Shown: one piece after another, positions 28,994 through 38,723 of the stretch
How positions within the stretch are numbered: position 1 is the stretch's first letter
Layout: every line of letters begins with the position of its first letter
From: Pantoea agglomerans
GTDB taxonomy: Bacteria > Pseudomonadota > Gammaproteobacteria > Enterobacterales > Enterobacteriaceae
Assembly (NCBI RefSeq): GCF_020149765.1
Contig: NZ_CP083809.1
Location: 186,001-250,000 of the forward strand
DNA: 64,000 nt
Direction: 5' to 3'
Notes under the pieces: model-generated
Told to the model about the DNA's origin: nothing
What the model saw: the letters and a program-made list of their open reading frames with translations, nothing else
The model's database searches: none
Position numbers and translations under genes: made by a program

Positions 28994-31291
28994 CTACCTG
29001 TGACGCGCGCGCAGCAGCCGCAGCGCGTTAGCGGTCACCAGCGCCGTTGCGCCGGAGTCGGCGACCACCGCCAGCCACAGGCCGGTCAGCCCCAGCAGCG
29101 TCGTCACCAGAAACAGCGCCTTCAGCCCCAGCGCAATGGCGATATTTTGCCGCAGCGTGGCGCGCGTGCGTCGCGCCAGCGCGACCAGCGACGGCAGCAG
29201 CGGCAACGCATCGCGCGTCAGCGCGGCGTCGGCGGTCTCCAGCGCGATATCGCTGCCGCTGCCCATGGCGATGCCGATGGTGGCCGCCTTCATCGCGGGC
29301 GCGTCGTTGATACCGTCGCCGACCATCGCCAGCGGGTGCTGCTGGCCCAGCGCGCGAATGGCATCAACCTTGTCGCCAGGCAGCAGGCCGGCGCGAAAGT
29401 CGATCTCGAGTTCGCGGGCGATCGCCGCCGCCGCGCGCGGGTTGTCTCCGGTGAGCATCAGGCTCTCAATGCCCATCTTCTTCAGCGTCGCCAGCGCGGC
29501 GCGCGCGTGGGCGCGCAGGTTATCGCGCAGCGCAATCGCCCCCAGCGGTTCGCCGTCGCGCAGGATCGCCACCAGCGTTTGCCCCTGTTCTTCCTGTTGC
29601 AGGATCTGTGCGCGCTGCGCGGCGCTTAATGTCTCGACGCGGCCAGGGGAGAGCAGTTCCACCTGCGCGCCCTCTATTTGCGCAGCGATGCCGCTGCCCG
29701 CCAGCGTCATCTGATGGCTGGCGCAGGGCAGTGCCAGCTGCCGCTCGGCGGCGGCCGTGACGATCGCGGCCGCCAGCGGATGCGTTGAGCCCTGTTCCAC
29801 CGCCGCCGCCAGCGCCAGCAGCTCATCTTGCGAGGCGGAGGCGAAGCAGAGTACGGCGGTGACCTGCGGTTTGCCCTGGGTCAGGGTACCGGTTTTGTCG
29901 AAGGCAAAGGCGCGAACCTGGCTAAGGCGCTCCAGCGCCGCGCCGCCTTTGATCAGCGCGCCCTGGCGCGCGGCGGCGGCGAGGCCGGAAGTAATGGCGG
30001 CAGGCGTTGCGATCACCAGCGCGCAGGGGCAGCCGATCAGCAGCAGCGTCAGCCCTTTATAGATCCACGGCAGCCAGTCGCCGAAACCGAGCAGCGGCGG
30101 TGCCACCATCACCAGCGCGGCCAGCAGCATAATCAACGGCGTATAGAGACGGCTGAAGCGATCGATAAAGCGCTCCACCGGCGCGCGATGGCTGTCCGCC
30201 TCTTCAATCAGGGTCAGAATACGGTCGATAGCGCTGGCACCGGGTTCAGAGGTTACTTCGAGCTGAATCAGGCGATCCACGCTGGTCGCGCCCGCCAGCA
30301 GCGCATCCCCTTTTTCACGCGTTACCGGCAGCGATTCGCCGGTCAGCGCGCTTTCGTCCAGGCTCGCCTCGTCGCTCAGCAGGCGACCATCTACCGGCAG
30401 GCGCCCGCCCGCGGCCACTTCGATAACGTCGCCGGGACGCAGCGCCGACAGCGCCACGGTTTCCCGCCCGCCGCCGCTGAGCCGCGTGGCGTTTTCCGGG
30501 CGCAGCGCCATCAGCTGCGTCACGCCGCTGCGCGCGCGGGCGGCGGCAAAGGCTTCCAGCCGTTCACCCAGCAGGAACAGCAGCAGCACCATCGCCGCCT
30601 CGGCGTGGGCGCCGATCAGCAGCGCGCCGGCGGCAGCGACGCTCATCAGCGTTTCGATAGTAAAAGGGGAACCGCTGCGCGCGCGTCGCCATGCGCTGCG
30701 CGCCACCGGCCACAGGCCGATCAGCGTCGTGAGAATAAACAGCCCGTCGCCCCAGCGCGGCATAAACTGGCTCAGCGTTACGCTGGCGAGCATCAGTGCG
30801 GCAAGCAGCAGCAGGGCGCGGTTTTCGCGCCAGCGGGAGGCGGGGCGGGGCGTCGGGGCGTCGCCGACCAGCGAGAAGCCAGCGCGCGCCACCGCCTGTT
30901 CAACGGCGGCGGCAACATCGGCGCTGGCCTCCACCAGCAGCTTTTCGCTGGCGAAGATGACGCGGGTGCGTAACACCTCGGGCAGCTGGCTGACGGCGGT
31001 TTCAACGGTGCGGGCGCAGCTGGGACAGTCCATGCCGCTGACGCGCCAGCTATAGCGCCAGGCGCCTTGCCTGTCGCTCTCTCTGTCGCCGTCGCCGCAA
31101 TCGCTGTCGCCGCCGGGACTCTCGTCCGCCGCCTCGCAGCAACCGCCGCCGCAGGCTGGCTGAACGGGGGAGGCGGCGCTGATATTAAGCCGTGCGGACG
31201 AGGCAGCAGGCAGGGCGCACAGCGGTTTGGTGGCGGAATGGGTATGGCGAGAGCGGCCGCAGCCGCAGGCATGAGAATGATGATGCTGCAT
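28994..31291 (-). CDS. zntA: Zn(II)/Cd(II)/Pb(II)-exporting P-type ATPase
   Basis: ZntA pumps Zn, Cd and Pb out of the cytoplasm. The 765-residue P1B-type ATPase has a metal-binding domain with GMDCPSC (Cys89, Cys92), TGES (317-320), the transport-site CPC (421-423), the phosphorylated Asp465 in DKTGTLT and the GDGIND hinge. Ahead of the metal domain lies a long His/Cys-rich tail (HHHSHACGC near the start, CGGGCC about 47-52). The ATG at 31291 follows GGAGG. Its promoter carries a ZntR palindrome. Confidence 0.97.
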   Translation of the reverse strand: MQHHHSHACGCGRSRHTHSATKPLCALPAASSARLNISAASPVQPACGGGCCEAADESPGGDSDCGDGDRESDRQGAWRYSWRVSGMDCPSCARTVETAVSQLPEVLRTRVIFASEKLLVEASADVAAAVEQAVARAGFSLVGDAPTPRPASRWRENRALLLLAALMLASVTLSQFMPRWGDGLFILTTLIGLWPVARSAWRRARSGSPFTIETLMSVAAAGALLIGAHAEAAMVLLLFLLGERLEAFAAARARSGVTQLMALRPENATRLSGGGRETVALSALRPGDVIEVAAGGRLPVDGRLLSDEASLDESALTGESLPVTREKGDALLAGATSVDRLIQLEVTSEPGASAIDRILTLIEEADSHRAPVERFIDRFSRLYTPLIMLLAALVMVAPPLLGFGDWLPWIYKGLTLLLIGCPCALVIATPAAITSGLAAAARQGALIKGGAALERLSQVRAFAFDKTGTLTQGKPQVTAVLCFASASQDELLALAAAVEQGSTHPLAAAIVTAAAERQLALPCASHQMTLAGSGIAAQIEGAQVELLSPGRVETLSAAQRAQILQQEEQGQTLVAILRDGEPLGAIALRDNLRAHARAALATLKKMGIESLMLTGDNPRAAAAIARELEIDFRAGLLPGDKVDAIRALGQQHPLAMVGDGINDAPAMKAATIGIAMGSGSDIALETADAALTRDALPLLPSLVALARRTRATLRQNIAIALGLKALFLVTTLLGLTGLWLAVVADSGATALVTANALRLLRARHR

Positions 31292-31332
31292 AAAACCTCC
31301 AGTAACGGACGGGCGATCCCGCCCGCTACTGC

Positions 31333-31364
31333 ATCCTACACTCTGGAGTCGACTCCAGAGTCAA
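31333..31364 (-). promoter_or_regulatory. ZntR-regulated zntA promoter
   Basis: On the minus strand, -35 TTGACT (31359-31364) and -10 TAGGAT (31333-31338) are separated by 20 bp. A perfect 22-bp palindrome (half-site ACTCTGGAGTC, 31340-31361) fills that gap. Overlong spacing with a central dyad is the MerR/ZntR activation layout. The half-site is the one I recall from the E. coli zntA promoter. Confidence 0.92.
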
Positions 31365-31377
31365 GACCGGTTTTACA

Positions 31378-32007
31378 TCATAAGAGCCACAGCGAGCGGA
31401 CAATCATAAAGTGTCCGGCAAAGTAGCAGGCGGCGACGATGGCGCTGTCGGCGCGGAAGCGGCGGCGATAGTGGCTGACGAACCAGACGATATTTGCCAG
31501 CAGCAGCAGGCTCGCGCCTACCACCAGGGTGAAGCTGTCGTCGTCAGGACGGAAGAAATACTGCTCGGCTGCCATCCAGGTCATCACCAGCGTCATGCCG
31601 ATCAGCGTGCAAACCGGCCAGCGCAGCGTCTCAAGACGACTCCAGATGGTGGCGATGGTGACAGCGCCGATAATCAGCAGCGTCAGCGGAATCGGCCAGT
31701 AAAAGGTCATCGTCATACCGGCGGCGAAGCAGATGGTGTAAAGCAGGTGAGAAAGAAAGAAGGCACCCAGCGCATAGAGCATCTGCTGGCGCGGCAGTAG
31801 CAGCAGCGCATCGCCGACCAGCGTGGCGATCAGTCCGGCAATAATCAGGTAATCGGTAGGTTTCAGCACGGGCGCCTGCCAGGCCCAGCCCACCATCAGC
31901 AGCAGCGTGATGGGTTTGAACAGCCACCGCTGCCACTGCGGGCCGCGATAGGATGCGTCAACATAGAGCCAACCGGAGAAAAGTACCGCAAGAAATGACC
32001 AAAGCAT
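31378..32007 (-). CDS. yhhN: YhhN family (TMEM86-like) membrane protein
   Basis: The 209-residue protein has about eight hydrophobic segments and belongs to the YhhN/TMEM86 family, some eukaryotic members of which are lysoplasmalogenases. Conserved acidic positions in [10 protein letters not shown] and elsewhere fit the family's proposed membrane hydrolase site. The bacterial substrate is not established. It sits upstream of zntA on the same strand, but zntA has its own promoter. The order zntA-yhhN-yhhM is as in E. coli. Confidence 0.9.
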   Translation of the reverse strand: MLWSFLAVLFSGWLYVDASYRGPQWQRWLFKPITLLLMVGWAWQAPVLKPTDYLIIAGLIATLVGDALLLLPRQQMLYALGAFFLSHLLYTICFAAGMTMTFYWPIPLTLLIIGAVTIATIWSRLETLRWPVCTLIGMTLVMTWMAAEQYFFRPDDDSFTLVVGASLLLLANIVWFVSHYRRRFRADSAIVAACYFAGHFMIVRSLWLL

Positions 32008-32165
32008 TGCCGCTCCCTTAAGGACAACCTGTCCATCAGATGGTGAAAATTCCCAGTAAGTCGATCCTAGTTTAGGTTACGGCCTCGCGATGTGACAATC
32101 AGGCAACTCTGGTTGTATGCTTCAGGCGCATTGCTTTTCAAAGCTTAACGAGACGAGAAAAAACC

Positions 32166-32522
32166 ATGAGCAAACCACCGCTACTCTTTTTTATCGTACT
32201 GGCCGTTATCGCCGTGCTGGCGACCCGTCAGTTTATCAAGCAGCGGCGCGAGTCGGCGGTGAACGACGCTTCGCCGGTGCGCTCGCTGATGGTGAAGGTG
32301 AAGACCAAGCGGGAGTATCCGTCGCCCAACCGGCGTTCGCGCCAGCGCGAGGTGATCGCGGGCGAAGATATGCGTTACGAAGCCTGGTTTCATCCCCTGA
32401 ACGGCGCCAGCGACATCAAAGCGATTGTAAGCGAGCGTGATTACAACCAGATGGATACCGGCACGAAGGGCGAGCTGAAGATGCAGGGATCGCGCTTCGT
32501 CAGCTTTACGCCAGCGCGCTAA
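32166..32522 (+). CDS. yhhM: DUF2500 family protein YhhM
   Basis: The 118-residue protein has an N-terminal membrane anchor (about 5-21) followed by a soluble, basic DUF2500 domain. Its function is unknown. The position between yhhN and yhhL matches E. coli. The ATG at 32166 lies in a purine-rich AGACGAGAAAAAACC context. Confidence 0.85.
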   Translation: MSKPPLLFFIVLAVIAVLATRQFIKQRRESAVNDASPVRSLMVKVKTKREYPSPNRRSRQREVIAGEDMRYEAWFHPLNGASDIKAIVSERDYNQMDTGTKGELKMQGSRFVSFTPAR

Positions 32523-32591
32523 ACAGCGCGCTTTTGCTCGTTGGTCTGTCTCACCTGCTTGCCGGCTTTGTCAGCGGGCTGCAAGCGGCGC

Positions 32592-32864
32592 TTACTTCTT
32601 CTTCGGGAAATTCGCTTTCTGCCACGCCAGCAGTTCAAATACGCCGAACAGAAAGATTTTGGTCTGCGTCCAGCGATCGATCGGCGGCGCGTCTTTCGGC
32701 TGGGTGGCGCGCAGCAGCGTCAGCTGCAGCCCGTGCATCAGGATCATAAAGAACAGCGCAACGTGGATAAAATAGCGCAGCGGTTTGGGGTAGGGATCGA
32801 CCAGGTTAAAGAGTAAAAAAGCCCAGACGCACAGCATTAACAGGCGGCCTAAATTAAGCAACAT
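32592..32864 (-). CDS. yhhL: DUF1145 family protein YhhL
   Basis: This is a 90-residue protein with two or three hydrophobic segments, an FNLVDPYPKPL stretch between them and a lysine-rich C-terminus. It belongs to the YhhL/DUF1145 family of unknown function. Its start overlaps the end of rsmD by 11 bases, so the two are translationally coupled, as in E. coli. Confidence 0.88.
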   Translation of the reverse strand: MLLNLGRLLMLCVWAFLLFNLVDPYPKPLRYFIHVALFFMILMHGLQLTLLRATQPKDAPPIDRWTQTKIFLFGVFELLAWQKANFPKKK

Positions 32865-33453
32865 CGGATGTCTCTTGTTGTCGGTGATATAAACGATACG
32901 CCACTTGTCCGGCGATCTTCTCGCGATGCAGCGCCCAGCTTGCGGGTACCGGCGGTGCGCCGTGCTCTACTTCGCTCTCTACATAAATCATCGCCTCGTC
33001 CGCCAGCCAGCCATTCTGCTCCAGCAGCTGCAGCGTCTGCTCCAGCAGCCCTTTGCGGAAGGGCGGATCGACGAACACCACGTCATAAGGCTCGCCGGCA
33101 GCGGCCAGCCAGGTAAGGGTATTGGCGTTGATCACCTGCGCGTCGCTGGCGCGCAGGGTATGTAAATTCTTCTCCAGCTGCTGCGCTACCGGACGTTCCA
33201 GCTCCAGCAGCGTCACCGAACCGGCAAAGCGCGACAGCGCCTCCAGGCCCAGCGCGCCGCTGCCGGCGAAACAGTCGAGGCAGCGCGCCTGCTGCAGAAC
33301 CGGCGCCAGCCAGTTAAACAGCGTTTCACGAACGCGATCGGTGGTGGGACGCAGCCCGGCGCTGTCGGGCACCGGCAGTTTACGTCCGCGCCACTGGCCG
33401 CCAATGATGCGGATTTGTCCGGCACCGCCTGTGCCACGCGGGGTTTTACTCAT
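32854..33453 (-). CDS. rsmD: 16S rRNA (guanine(966)-N(2))-methyltransferase
   Basis: RsmD methylates G966 of 16S rRNA in the assembled 30S subunit using S-adenosylmethionine. The 199-residue protein has the SAM-binding segment CFAGSGALGLEAL and the catalytic DPPF motif (VFVDPPFRKG). I start it at the ATG at 33453; an in-frame GTG at 33462 would add three residues and neither has a strong ribosome site. It is divergent from ftsY and overlaps yhhL downstream. Confidence 0.96.
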   Translation of the reverse strand: MSKTPRGTGGAGQIRIIGGQWRGRKLPVPDSAGLRPTTDRVRETLFNWLAPVLQQARCLDCFAGSGALGLEALSRFAGSVTLLELERPVAQQLEKNLHTLRASDAQVINANTLTWLAAAGEPYDVVFVDPPFRKGLLEQTLQLLEQNGWLADEAMIYVESEVEHGAPPVPASWALHREKIAGQVAYRLYHRQQETSDVA

Positions 33454-33688
33454 CTTACTCACAACTCGTCATAATTTGTTGCGTAGTTTAACGGGCGAAC
33501 GGATGAGAAGAAACGGTAAAAAAGGGTGCTGTGGTGCGCTGGCTGGAAAGTGTTAGACTAGTGAGTTGCTGAAGTCATACATAATTCTGCCGTTTTTCGC
33601 CCTTTCGGCGGTGAAAACCAGAGCTAATTTTTATCCCCTGGGAACAGCGAGCGACCGGGATTAAGCCATCGAGGAGTGTCGTCACACA

Positions 33689-35146
33689 ATGGCAAAAGAG
33701 AAAAAACGTGGCTTTTTTTCCTGGCTGGGATTTGGCAAAGAAGAAGAGACGCAACAGCCTGCGGAAACGCCTAAACACGCGCCGCAGGATTCGGCATTAA
33801 CGCAGGCGGAAACTGACGCGGCGCATACTGTTGAGGTGACCGAGCAGGTTGCCGAGGCGCAGCGCGAAGCGCCTGCGAAAGCGCAGGTCGCCGAGGAGCC
33901 GGAAGCGATTGTCCAGAAAGCGCAGGAGGCGGAGATTATCGCGCCGCTGGAGGAGATCGTACCGGAAGAGGAGCCGACGCTGGCGCCGCCGCCCGTCGTA
34001 GACGAGATAGTGCCGGAAACGCTGCCCGAAGAGGAGCAGCCGCTGGATGATGAAGAGCTGGCCGCGCTGGCGCTGGCGGAAGCGCCGCAGGACGAGGCGG
34101 CCGAAGAGGTTATCGCCGAAGAAGCCGCCCATGAGATCCACCCCGGTGAAGAGGCGCACGATACCGTCAGCGATCTGCCGCTCGCCGCCGCGCCGATCGT
34201 TTCCCAGGAGCAGGAACGTCCGACCAAAGAGGGGTTCTTTGCGCGCCTGAAGCGCAGCCTGGTGAAAACGCGCCAGAACCTCGGCTCTGGCTTTATCAGC
34301 CTGTTCCGCGGCAAAAAAATCGACGATGAGCTGTTTGAAGAGCTGGAAGAGCAGCTGCTGATCGCCGACGTCGGCGTAGAGACCACGCGCCGCATCATCA
34401 CTAATCTGACGCAGCAGGCGAACCGCAAGCAGCTGCGCGACGCGGAAGCGCTTTACGGCCTGCTGAAAGCTGAAATGTCCAGTATCCTGGCGAAGGTGGA
34501 TGCGCCACTCGAAGTCAGCGGCAAAACGCCGTTTGTGATCCTGATGGTCGGCGTCAACGGCGTCGGCAAAACCACCACTATCGGCAAGCTGGCGCGCCAG
34601 TATCAGGCGCAGGGCAAATCGGTGATGCTGGCGGCGGGCGATACCTTCCGCGCCGCGGCGGTGGAACAACTGCAGGTATGGGGAGAGCGTAACAATATCC
34701 CTGTGGTGGCGCAGCATACCGGTGCCGATTCCGCTTCGGTGATCTTCGACGCTATCCAGGCGGCGAAGGCGCGCGGCGTTGACGTGCTGATCGCTGATAC
34801 GGCGGGCCGTCTGCAAAACAAATCGCACCTGATGGAAGAGCTGAAGAAAATCACCCGCGTGATGAAAAAGCTGGACGAGGAGGCACCGCACGAAGTGATG
34901 CTGACCCTTGACGCCAGCACCGGCCAGAACGCTATCAGCCAGGCGAAGCTGTTCCATGAAGCGGTCGGCCTGACCGGTATTACCCTGACCAAGCTGGACG
35001 GCACGGCGAAAGGCGGCGTGATCTTCTCGGTCGCCGATCAGTTCGGCATCCCGATTCGCTACATTGGCGTCGGAGAAGGCATAGAAGATTTACGGCCCTT
35101 TAAGGCCGAGGATTTTATTGAGGCACTGTTTGCCCGAGAGGACTAA
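33689..35146 (+). CDS. ftsY: Signal recognition particle receptor FtsY
   Basis: FtsY docks SRP-ribosome complexes at the inner membrane for co-translational insertion. The 485-residue protein has a short lipid-binding N-terminal helix (RGFFSWLGF), a very acidic A domain to about residue 185, and the NG GTPase domain. GTPase motifs are GVNGVGKTTT (near 290), DTFRAAAVEQL, DTAGR and TKLDGTAKGG. The nearest purine-rich ribosome site (GAGGAG) is about 12 bases from the ATG, longer than usual. It heads the ftsYEX operon. Confidence 0.97.
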   Translation: MAKEKKRGFFSWLGFGKEEETQQPAETPKHAPQDSALTQAETDAAHTVEVTEQVAEAQREAPAKAQVAEEPEAIVQKAQEAEIIAPLEEIVPEEEPTLAPPPVVDEIVPETLPEEEQPLDDEELAALALAEAPQDEAAEEVIAEEAAHEIHPGEEAHDTVSDLPLAAAPIVSQEQERPTKEGFFARLKRSLVKTRQNLGSGFISLFRGKKIDDELFEELEEQLLIADVGVETTRRIITNLTQQANRKQLRDAEALYGLLKAEMSSILAKVDAPLEVSGKTPFVILMVGVNGVGKTTTIGKLARQYQAQGKSVMLAAGDTFRAAAVEQLQVWGERNNIPVVAQHTGADSASVIFDAIQAAKARGVDVLIADTAGRLQNKSHLMEELKKITRVMKKLDEEAPHEVMLTLDASTGQNAISQAKLFHEAVGLTGITLTKLDGTAKGGVIFSVADQFGIPIRYIGVGEGIEDLRPFKAEDFIEALFARED

Positions 35147-35151
35147 TTGGG

Positions 35152-35809
<658 letters not shown>

Positions 35810-35820
<11 letters not shown>

Positions 35821-36793
35821 ACGCAATAAGCGCCCCGCTGCGCCAAAAGCGAAAGCGCCCTCTAAAAGCAAAGCGCTGAAGGGCGGCTGGCAGGAACAGT
35901 GGCGCTACGCGTGGCGCGGCACCCTGTCCGATATGTATCGCCAGCCGCTGGCGACGCTGCTGACCGTGATGGTGATCGCTATCTCGCTGACGCTGCCCAG
36001 CGTCTGCTACATGGTGTGGAAAAACGTCAGCCAGGCCGCGACGCAGTGGTATCCCGCGCCGCAGCTGACGGTTTATCTGTCGAAAACGCTGGACGACACC
36101 GCCGCGGAAAACGTGGTGGCGCAGCTGAAGCAGGTCGACGGCGTCGATAACGTTAACTATCTGACGCGGGAAGAGGCGCTGAACGAGTTCCGCAACTGGT
36201 CGGGCTTTGGCGGCGCGATGGATATGCTGGAGCAGAATCCACTGCCCGCGGTGGCGATCATTACGCCGAAGCTTAACTTCCAGAATTCGAATACCATGCA
36301 GAACCTGCGCGACAGCGTTGCGAAAGTGCAGGGCGTCGACGAGGTGCGCATGGACGACAGCTGGTTCGCTCGCCTTGCGGCGCTGACCGGGCTGGTGGGC
36401 CAGGTCGCCTCGATGATCGGCATTCTGATGATTATCGCGGTGTTCCTGGTAATCGGTAACAGCGTGCGGCTCAGCATCTTTGCCCGGCGCGACACCATCA
36501 ACGTGCAGAAGCTGATCGGCGCCACCGACGGCTTTATTCTGCGGCCGTTCCTCTACGGCGGGGCGCTGCTCGGCCTAAGCGGCGCGGTGCTGTCGCTGAT
36601 CCTCTCCGAAGTGCTGGTGCTGCGCCTGCAGTCGGTGGTAGCGCAGGTGGCGCAGGTTTTCGGCACCACCTTCTCGCTGGAAGGCTTCTCGTGGGACGAA
36701 GGTTTGCTGCTGCTGCTGATCGCTGCCATTATCGGCTGGATCGCCGCCTGGCTGGCGACGGTGCAACATTTACGTCGTTTTACGCCCCAGTAA
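35810..36793 (+). CDS. ftsX: Cell division permease-like protein FtsX
   Basis: FtsX is the four-helix membrane partner of FtsE. Its large periplasmic loop binds EnvC. The 327-residue protein has a basic cytoplasmic head, TM1 in [14 protein letters not shown], the periplasmic domain to about residue 205, and three C-terminal helices with [12 protein letters not shown] between them. I start at 35810 because GGAGG lies 5 bases upstream; 35798 is an in-frame alternative. It ends about 245 bases before rpoH. Confidence 0.96.
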
Positions 36794-36811
36794 CCGCCTG
36801 CAACGTTTTTT

Positions 36812-36943
36812 TGGTATAATGTTCCTCTGCTGCCGACGATCCGGGCGCAGAGGAACCGATCTCTTCTCCCCGCCTCGTCATCTGTGTGTAAAATATTCAC
36901 CGCTATAATTGAACTTGTGGATAACTTAGCTACTCTAAGTAGC
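36812..36943 (+). promoter_or_regulatory. rpoH promoter region: sigma70, sigmaE and DnaA signals
   Basis: TTGGTATAAT (36811-36820) is an extended -10 element. Downstream, GAACTT (36911-36916) and TCTAA (36934-36938), 17 bases apart, resemble the sigmaE promoter P3 of E. coli rpoH. A perfect DnaA box, TGTGGATAA (36916-36924), overlaps it, as I recall from E. coli, where DnaA acts on P3/P4. A 6-bp hairpin GCTACT/AGTAGC (36929-36943) follows. Confidence 0.7.
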
Positions 36944-37038
36944 ACAGATTGCTTTCGGATTTCCCGCGGCGTTGACTTAAGGTAACGTCTGCTCATTAGG
37001 GAAGACGCAGCAACTTAATAATCACTGTGAGGGTTTGA

Positions 37039-37896
37039 ATGACCAAAGAAATGCAAACTTTAGCTATTGCTCCTCTTGGCAACCTGGAATCTTACGTTCG
37101 GGCCGCCAACGTCTGGCCGATGCTGTCGGCAGAAGAGGAAAAAGCGCTGGCTGAACGGCTGCATTACCAGGGCGATCTGGATGCGGCTAAGACGCTGATC
37201 CTGTCTCACCTGCGCTTTGTAGTTCATATCGCTCGTAATTACTCCGGTTACGGCCTGCCTCAGGCGGACCTGATTCAGGAAGGTAACATCGGCCTGATGA
37301 AGGCGGTGCGTCGCTTTAACCCTGAAGTGGGCGTGCGTCTGGTCTCTTTTGCCGTGCACTGGATTAAAGCCGAGATTCACGAATACGTGCTGCGTAACTG
37401 GCGTATCGTGAAGGTTGCTACCACGAAAGCGCAGCGCAAGCTGTTCTTTAACCTGCGTAAAACCAAGCAGCGTCTGGGCTGGTTCAATCAGGACGAAGTC
37501 GAGATGGTGGCGCGTGAACTGGGCGTAAGCAGCAAAGACGTGCGTGAAATGGAATCGCGTATGGCCGCGCAGGATATGACCTTCGATATGTCCGCCGACG
37601 ATGAGAGCGGCGAAGGCAAAGCGATGGCGCCGGTGCTCTATCTGCAGGATAAAACCTCAGACTTCGCCGACGGCATCGAAGAGGATAACTGGGAATCGCA
37701 CGCGGCGGATAAGCTGAGCGATGCGATGCAGGGCCTCGACGAGCGCAGCCAGCACATTATCCGCGCCCGCTGGCTGGACGAAGATAACAAAACCACGCTG
37801 CAGGAGCTGGCGGACCGCTACGGCGTTTCGGCCGAGCGCGTGCGGCAGCTGGAAAAGAACGCCATGAAAAAACTACGCATGGCGATAGAAGCATAA
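37039..37896 (+). CDS. rpoH: RNA polymerase sigma-32 factor
   Basis: Sigma-32 directs RNA polymerase to heat-shock promoters. The 285-residue protein has region 2 ([15 protein letters not shown]...[13 protein letters not shown]), the RpoH box (QRKLFFNLR), which binds core and controls stability, and region 4 with the HTH near the C-terminus ([20 protein letters not shown]). In E. coli the early coding region pairs with an internal segment to form an RNA thermometer. The conserved start context suggests the same, but I did not fold it. A terminator follows. Confidence 0.98.
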   Translation: MTKEMQTLAIAPLGNLESYVRAANVWPMLSAEEEKALAERLHYQGDLDAAKTLILSHLRFVVHIARNYSGYGLPQADLIQEGNIGLMKAVRRFNPEVGVRLVSFAVHWIKAEIHEYVLRNWRIVKVATTKAQRKLFFNLRKTKQRLGWFNQDEVEMVARELGVSSKDVREMESRMAAQDMTFDMSADDESGEGKAMAPVLYLQDKTSDFADGIEEDNWESHAADKLSDAMQGLDERSQHIIRARWLDEDNKTTLQELADRYGVSAERVRQLEKNAMKKLRMAIEA

Positions 37897-37898
37897 CG

Positions 37899-37930
37899 AA
37901 AAGGGGCGACGCGCAGTCGCCCTTTTTTTT
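37899..37930. terminator. Terminator between rpoH and panM
   Basis: A GGGCGAC/GTCGCCC stem with a 5-base loop is followed by eight T on the plus strand and preceded by AAAA, so it ends rpoH and may also help end panM. Confidence 0.88.
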
Positions 37931-37935
37931 GCCCG

Positions 37936-38322
37936 CTATTTAACCCAGCCATCCGCCTGCGCGCGAAAACCGCAGGCCTGCATAAAGGCGGCGCGTTCGC
38001 GCTGATCCGCACTGCCATCATCGGCGACCCACCAGTGAGAAATCGACCCGTTCTGTTCCATCGTCTCCTCCAGCAGATACTGACCGACACCGCGACGTCG
38101 CGTGACCTCGCGCACCTCCAGCTGCGAAACCTTTCCCTGCGTGCCGACAAGCGTCAGTTTTAGCGCCCCCAGCAGCCGCGCATTAAAGCGCGCAGCATAA
38201 AGACGGTGGTTTTCGTTCAGGCTGCTTTCCAGCGCGGCAATATCCTCATCCGGCCAGATTTTCGCGAGATCGATGCGGTCCTGCGCGCTCAGGGTGGTCA
38301 GGCGCAGAATAGTGAGTTTCAT
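37936..38322 (-). CDS. panM: Aspartate 1-decarboxylase maturation factor PanM (PanZ)
   Basis: PanM is a GNAT-fold acetyl-CoA-binding protein that triggers self-cleavage of PanD in beta-alanine/pantothenate synthesis and gives CoA feedback. The 128-residue protein has the acetyl-CoA loop VREVTRRRGVGQYLLEE and a DRIDLAKIWP start like E. coli PanZ (127 residues). The ATG at 38322 follows AGGTG; 38352 would add ten residues. In E. coli the gene lies between livJ and livK. Here rpoH is its direct neighbour. Confidence 0.95.
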   Translation of the reverse strand: MKLTILRLTTLSAQDRIDLAKIWPDEDIAALESSLNENHRLYAARFNARLLGALKLTLVGTQGKVSQLEVREVTRRRGVGQYLLEETMEQNGSISHWWVADDGSADQRERAAFMQACGFRAQADGWVK

Positions 38323-38407
38323 AACAAACACCTGTACTAGTCGAAAGGGCATAGTGTAGCGAATTTATACAGTCAGAGCGCCGTCACTTTTTTAACTTGA
38401 AAACAGG

Positions 38408-38506
38408 TCAAAAGATGGCCTTGATGCCAGGATAGAGGAGATAAAGAACAATAAGCGGCGCAAAAGCCAGCATAACGCGCTGGATAAATGGCCGTAAGGT
38501 CTGCAT
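38408..38506 (-). CDS. Candidate 32-residue small membrane protein
   Basis: An ATG at 38506 opens a 32-codon frame on the minus strand. The product has a short basic N-terminus (LRPFIQR), a continuous hydrophobic stretch of about 16 residues (VMLAFAPLIVLYLLYP) and a basic residue near the end (GIKAIF). This fits a single-pass small membrane protein. No strong ribosome site is visible, which weakens the case. It lies upstream of panM on the same strand. I recognise no family. Confidence 0.35.
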   Translation of the reverse strand: MQTLRPFIQRVMLAFAPLIVLYLLYPGIKAIF

Positions 38507-38723
38507 AACAACCAGATGATTATGCTGTTTCGGCTGGCCATTTCCCAATGTGTCAGTTGATTTACAGAAGAAACTTCCTGTTTAATAACCTGAAAAATAA
38601 AGCCTTATTACCAAAAAATACCGGAAAAGCACGCTAAATCATTCATAAACATCATTTTTCGGCTTTATCCGGTAGGCGCTAGCAAACCACAAATCACAGA
38701 CACAACAAGATGGGGAAGTCCGC
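38507..38723. other. Upstream region of the liv operon
   Basis: This 217-base AT-rich stretch before the liv binding-protein gene should contain the operon promoter and Lrp-responsive DNA, as known for E. coli liv. I could not pinpoint sites beyond a CGGCTTTATCCGG segment near 38660-38672. Confidence 0.4.

Noticed and set aside
29828..30973. 381-codon plus-strand ORF
   Set aside because: It is fully antisense to zntA, with low-complexity Arg/Gln/Gly composition and no recognisable domain.
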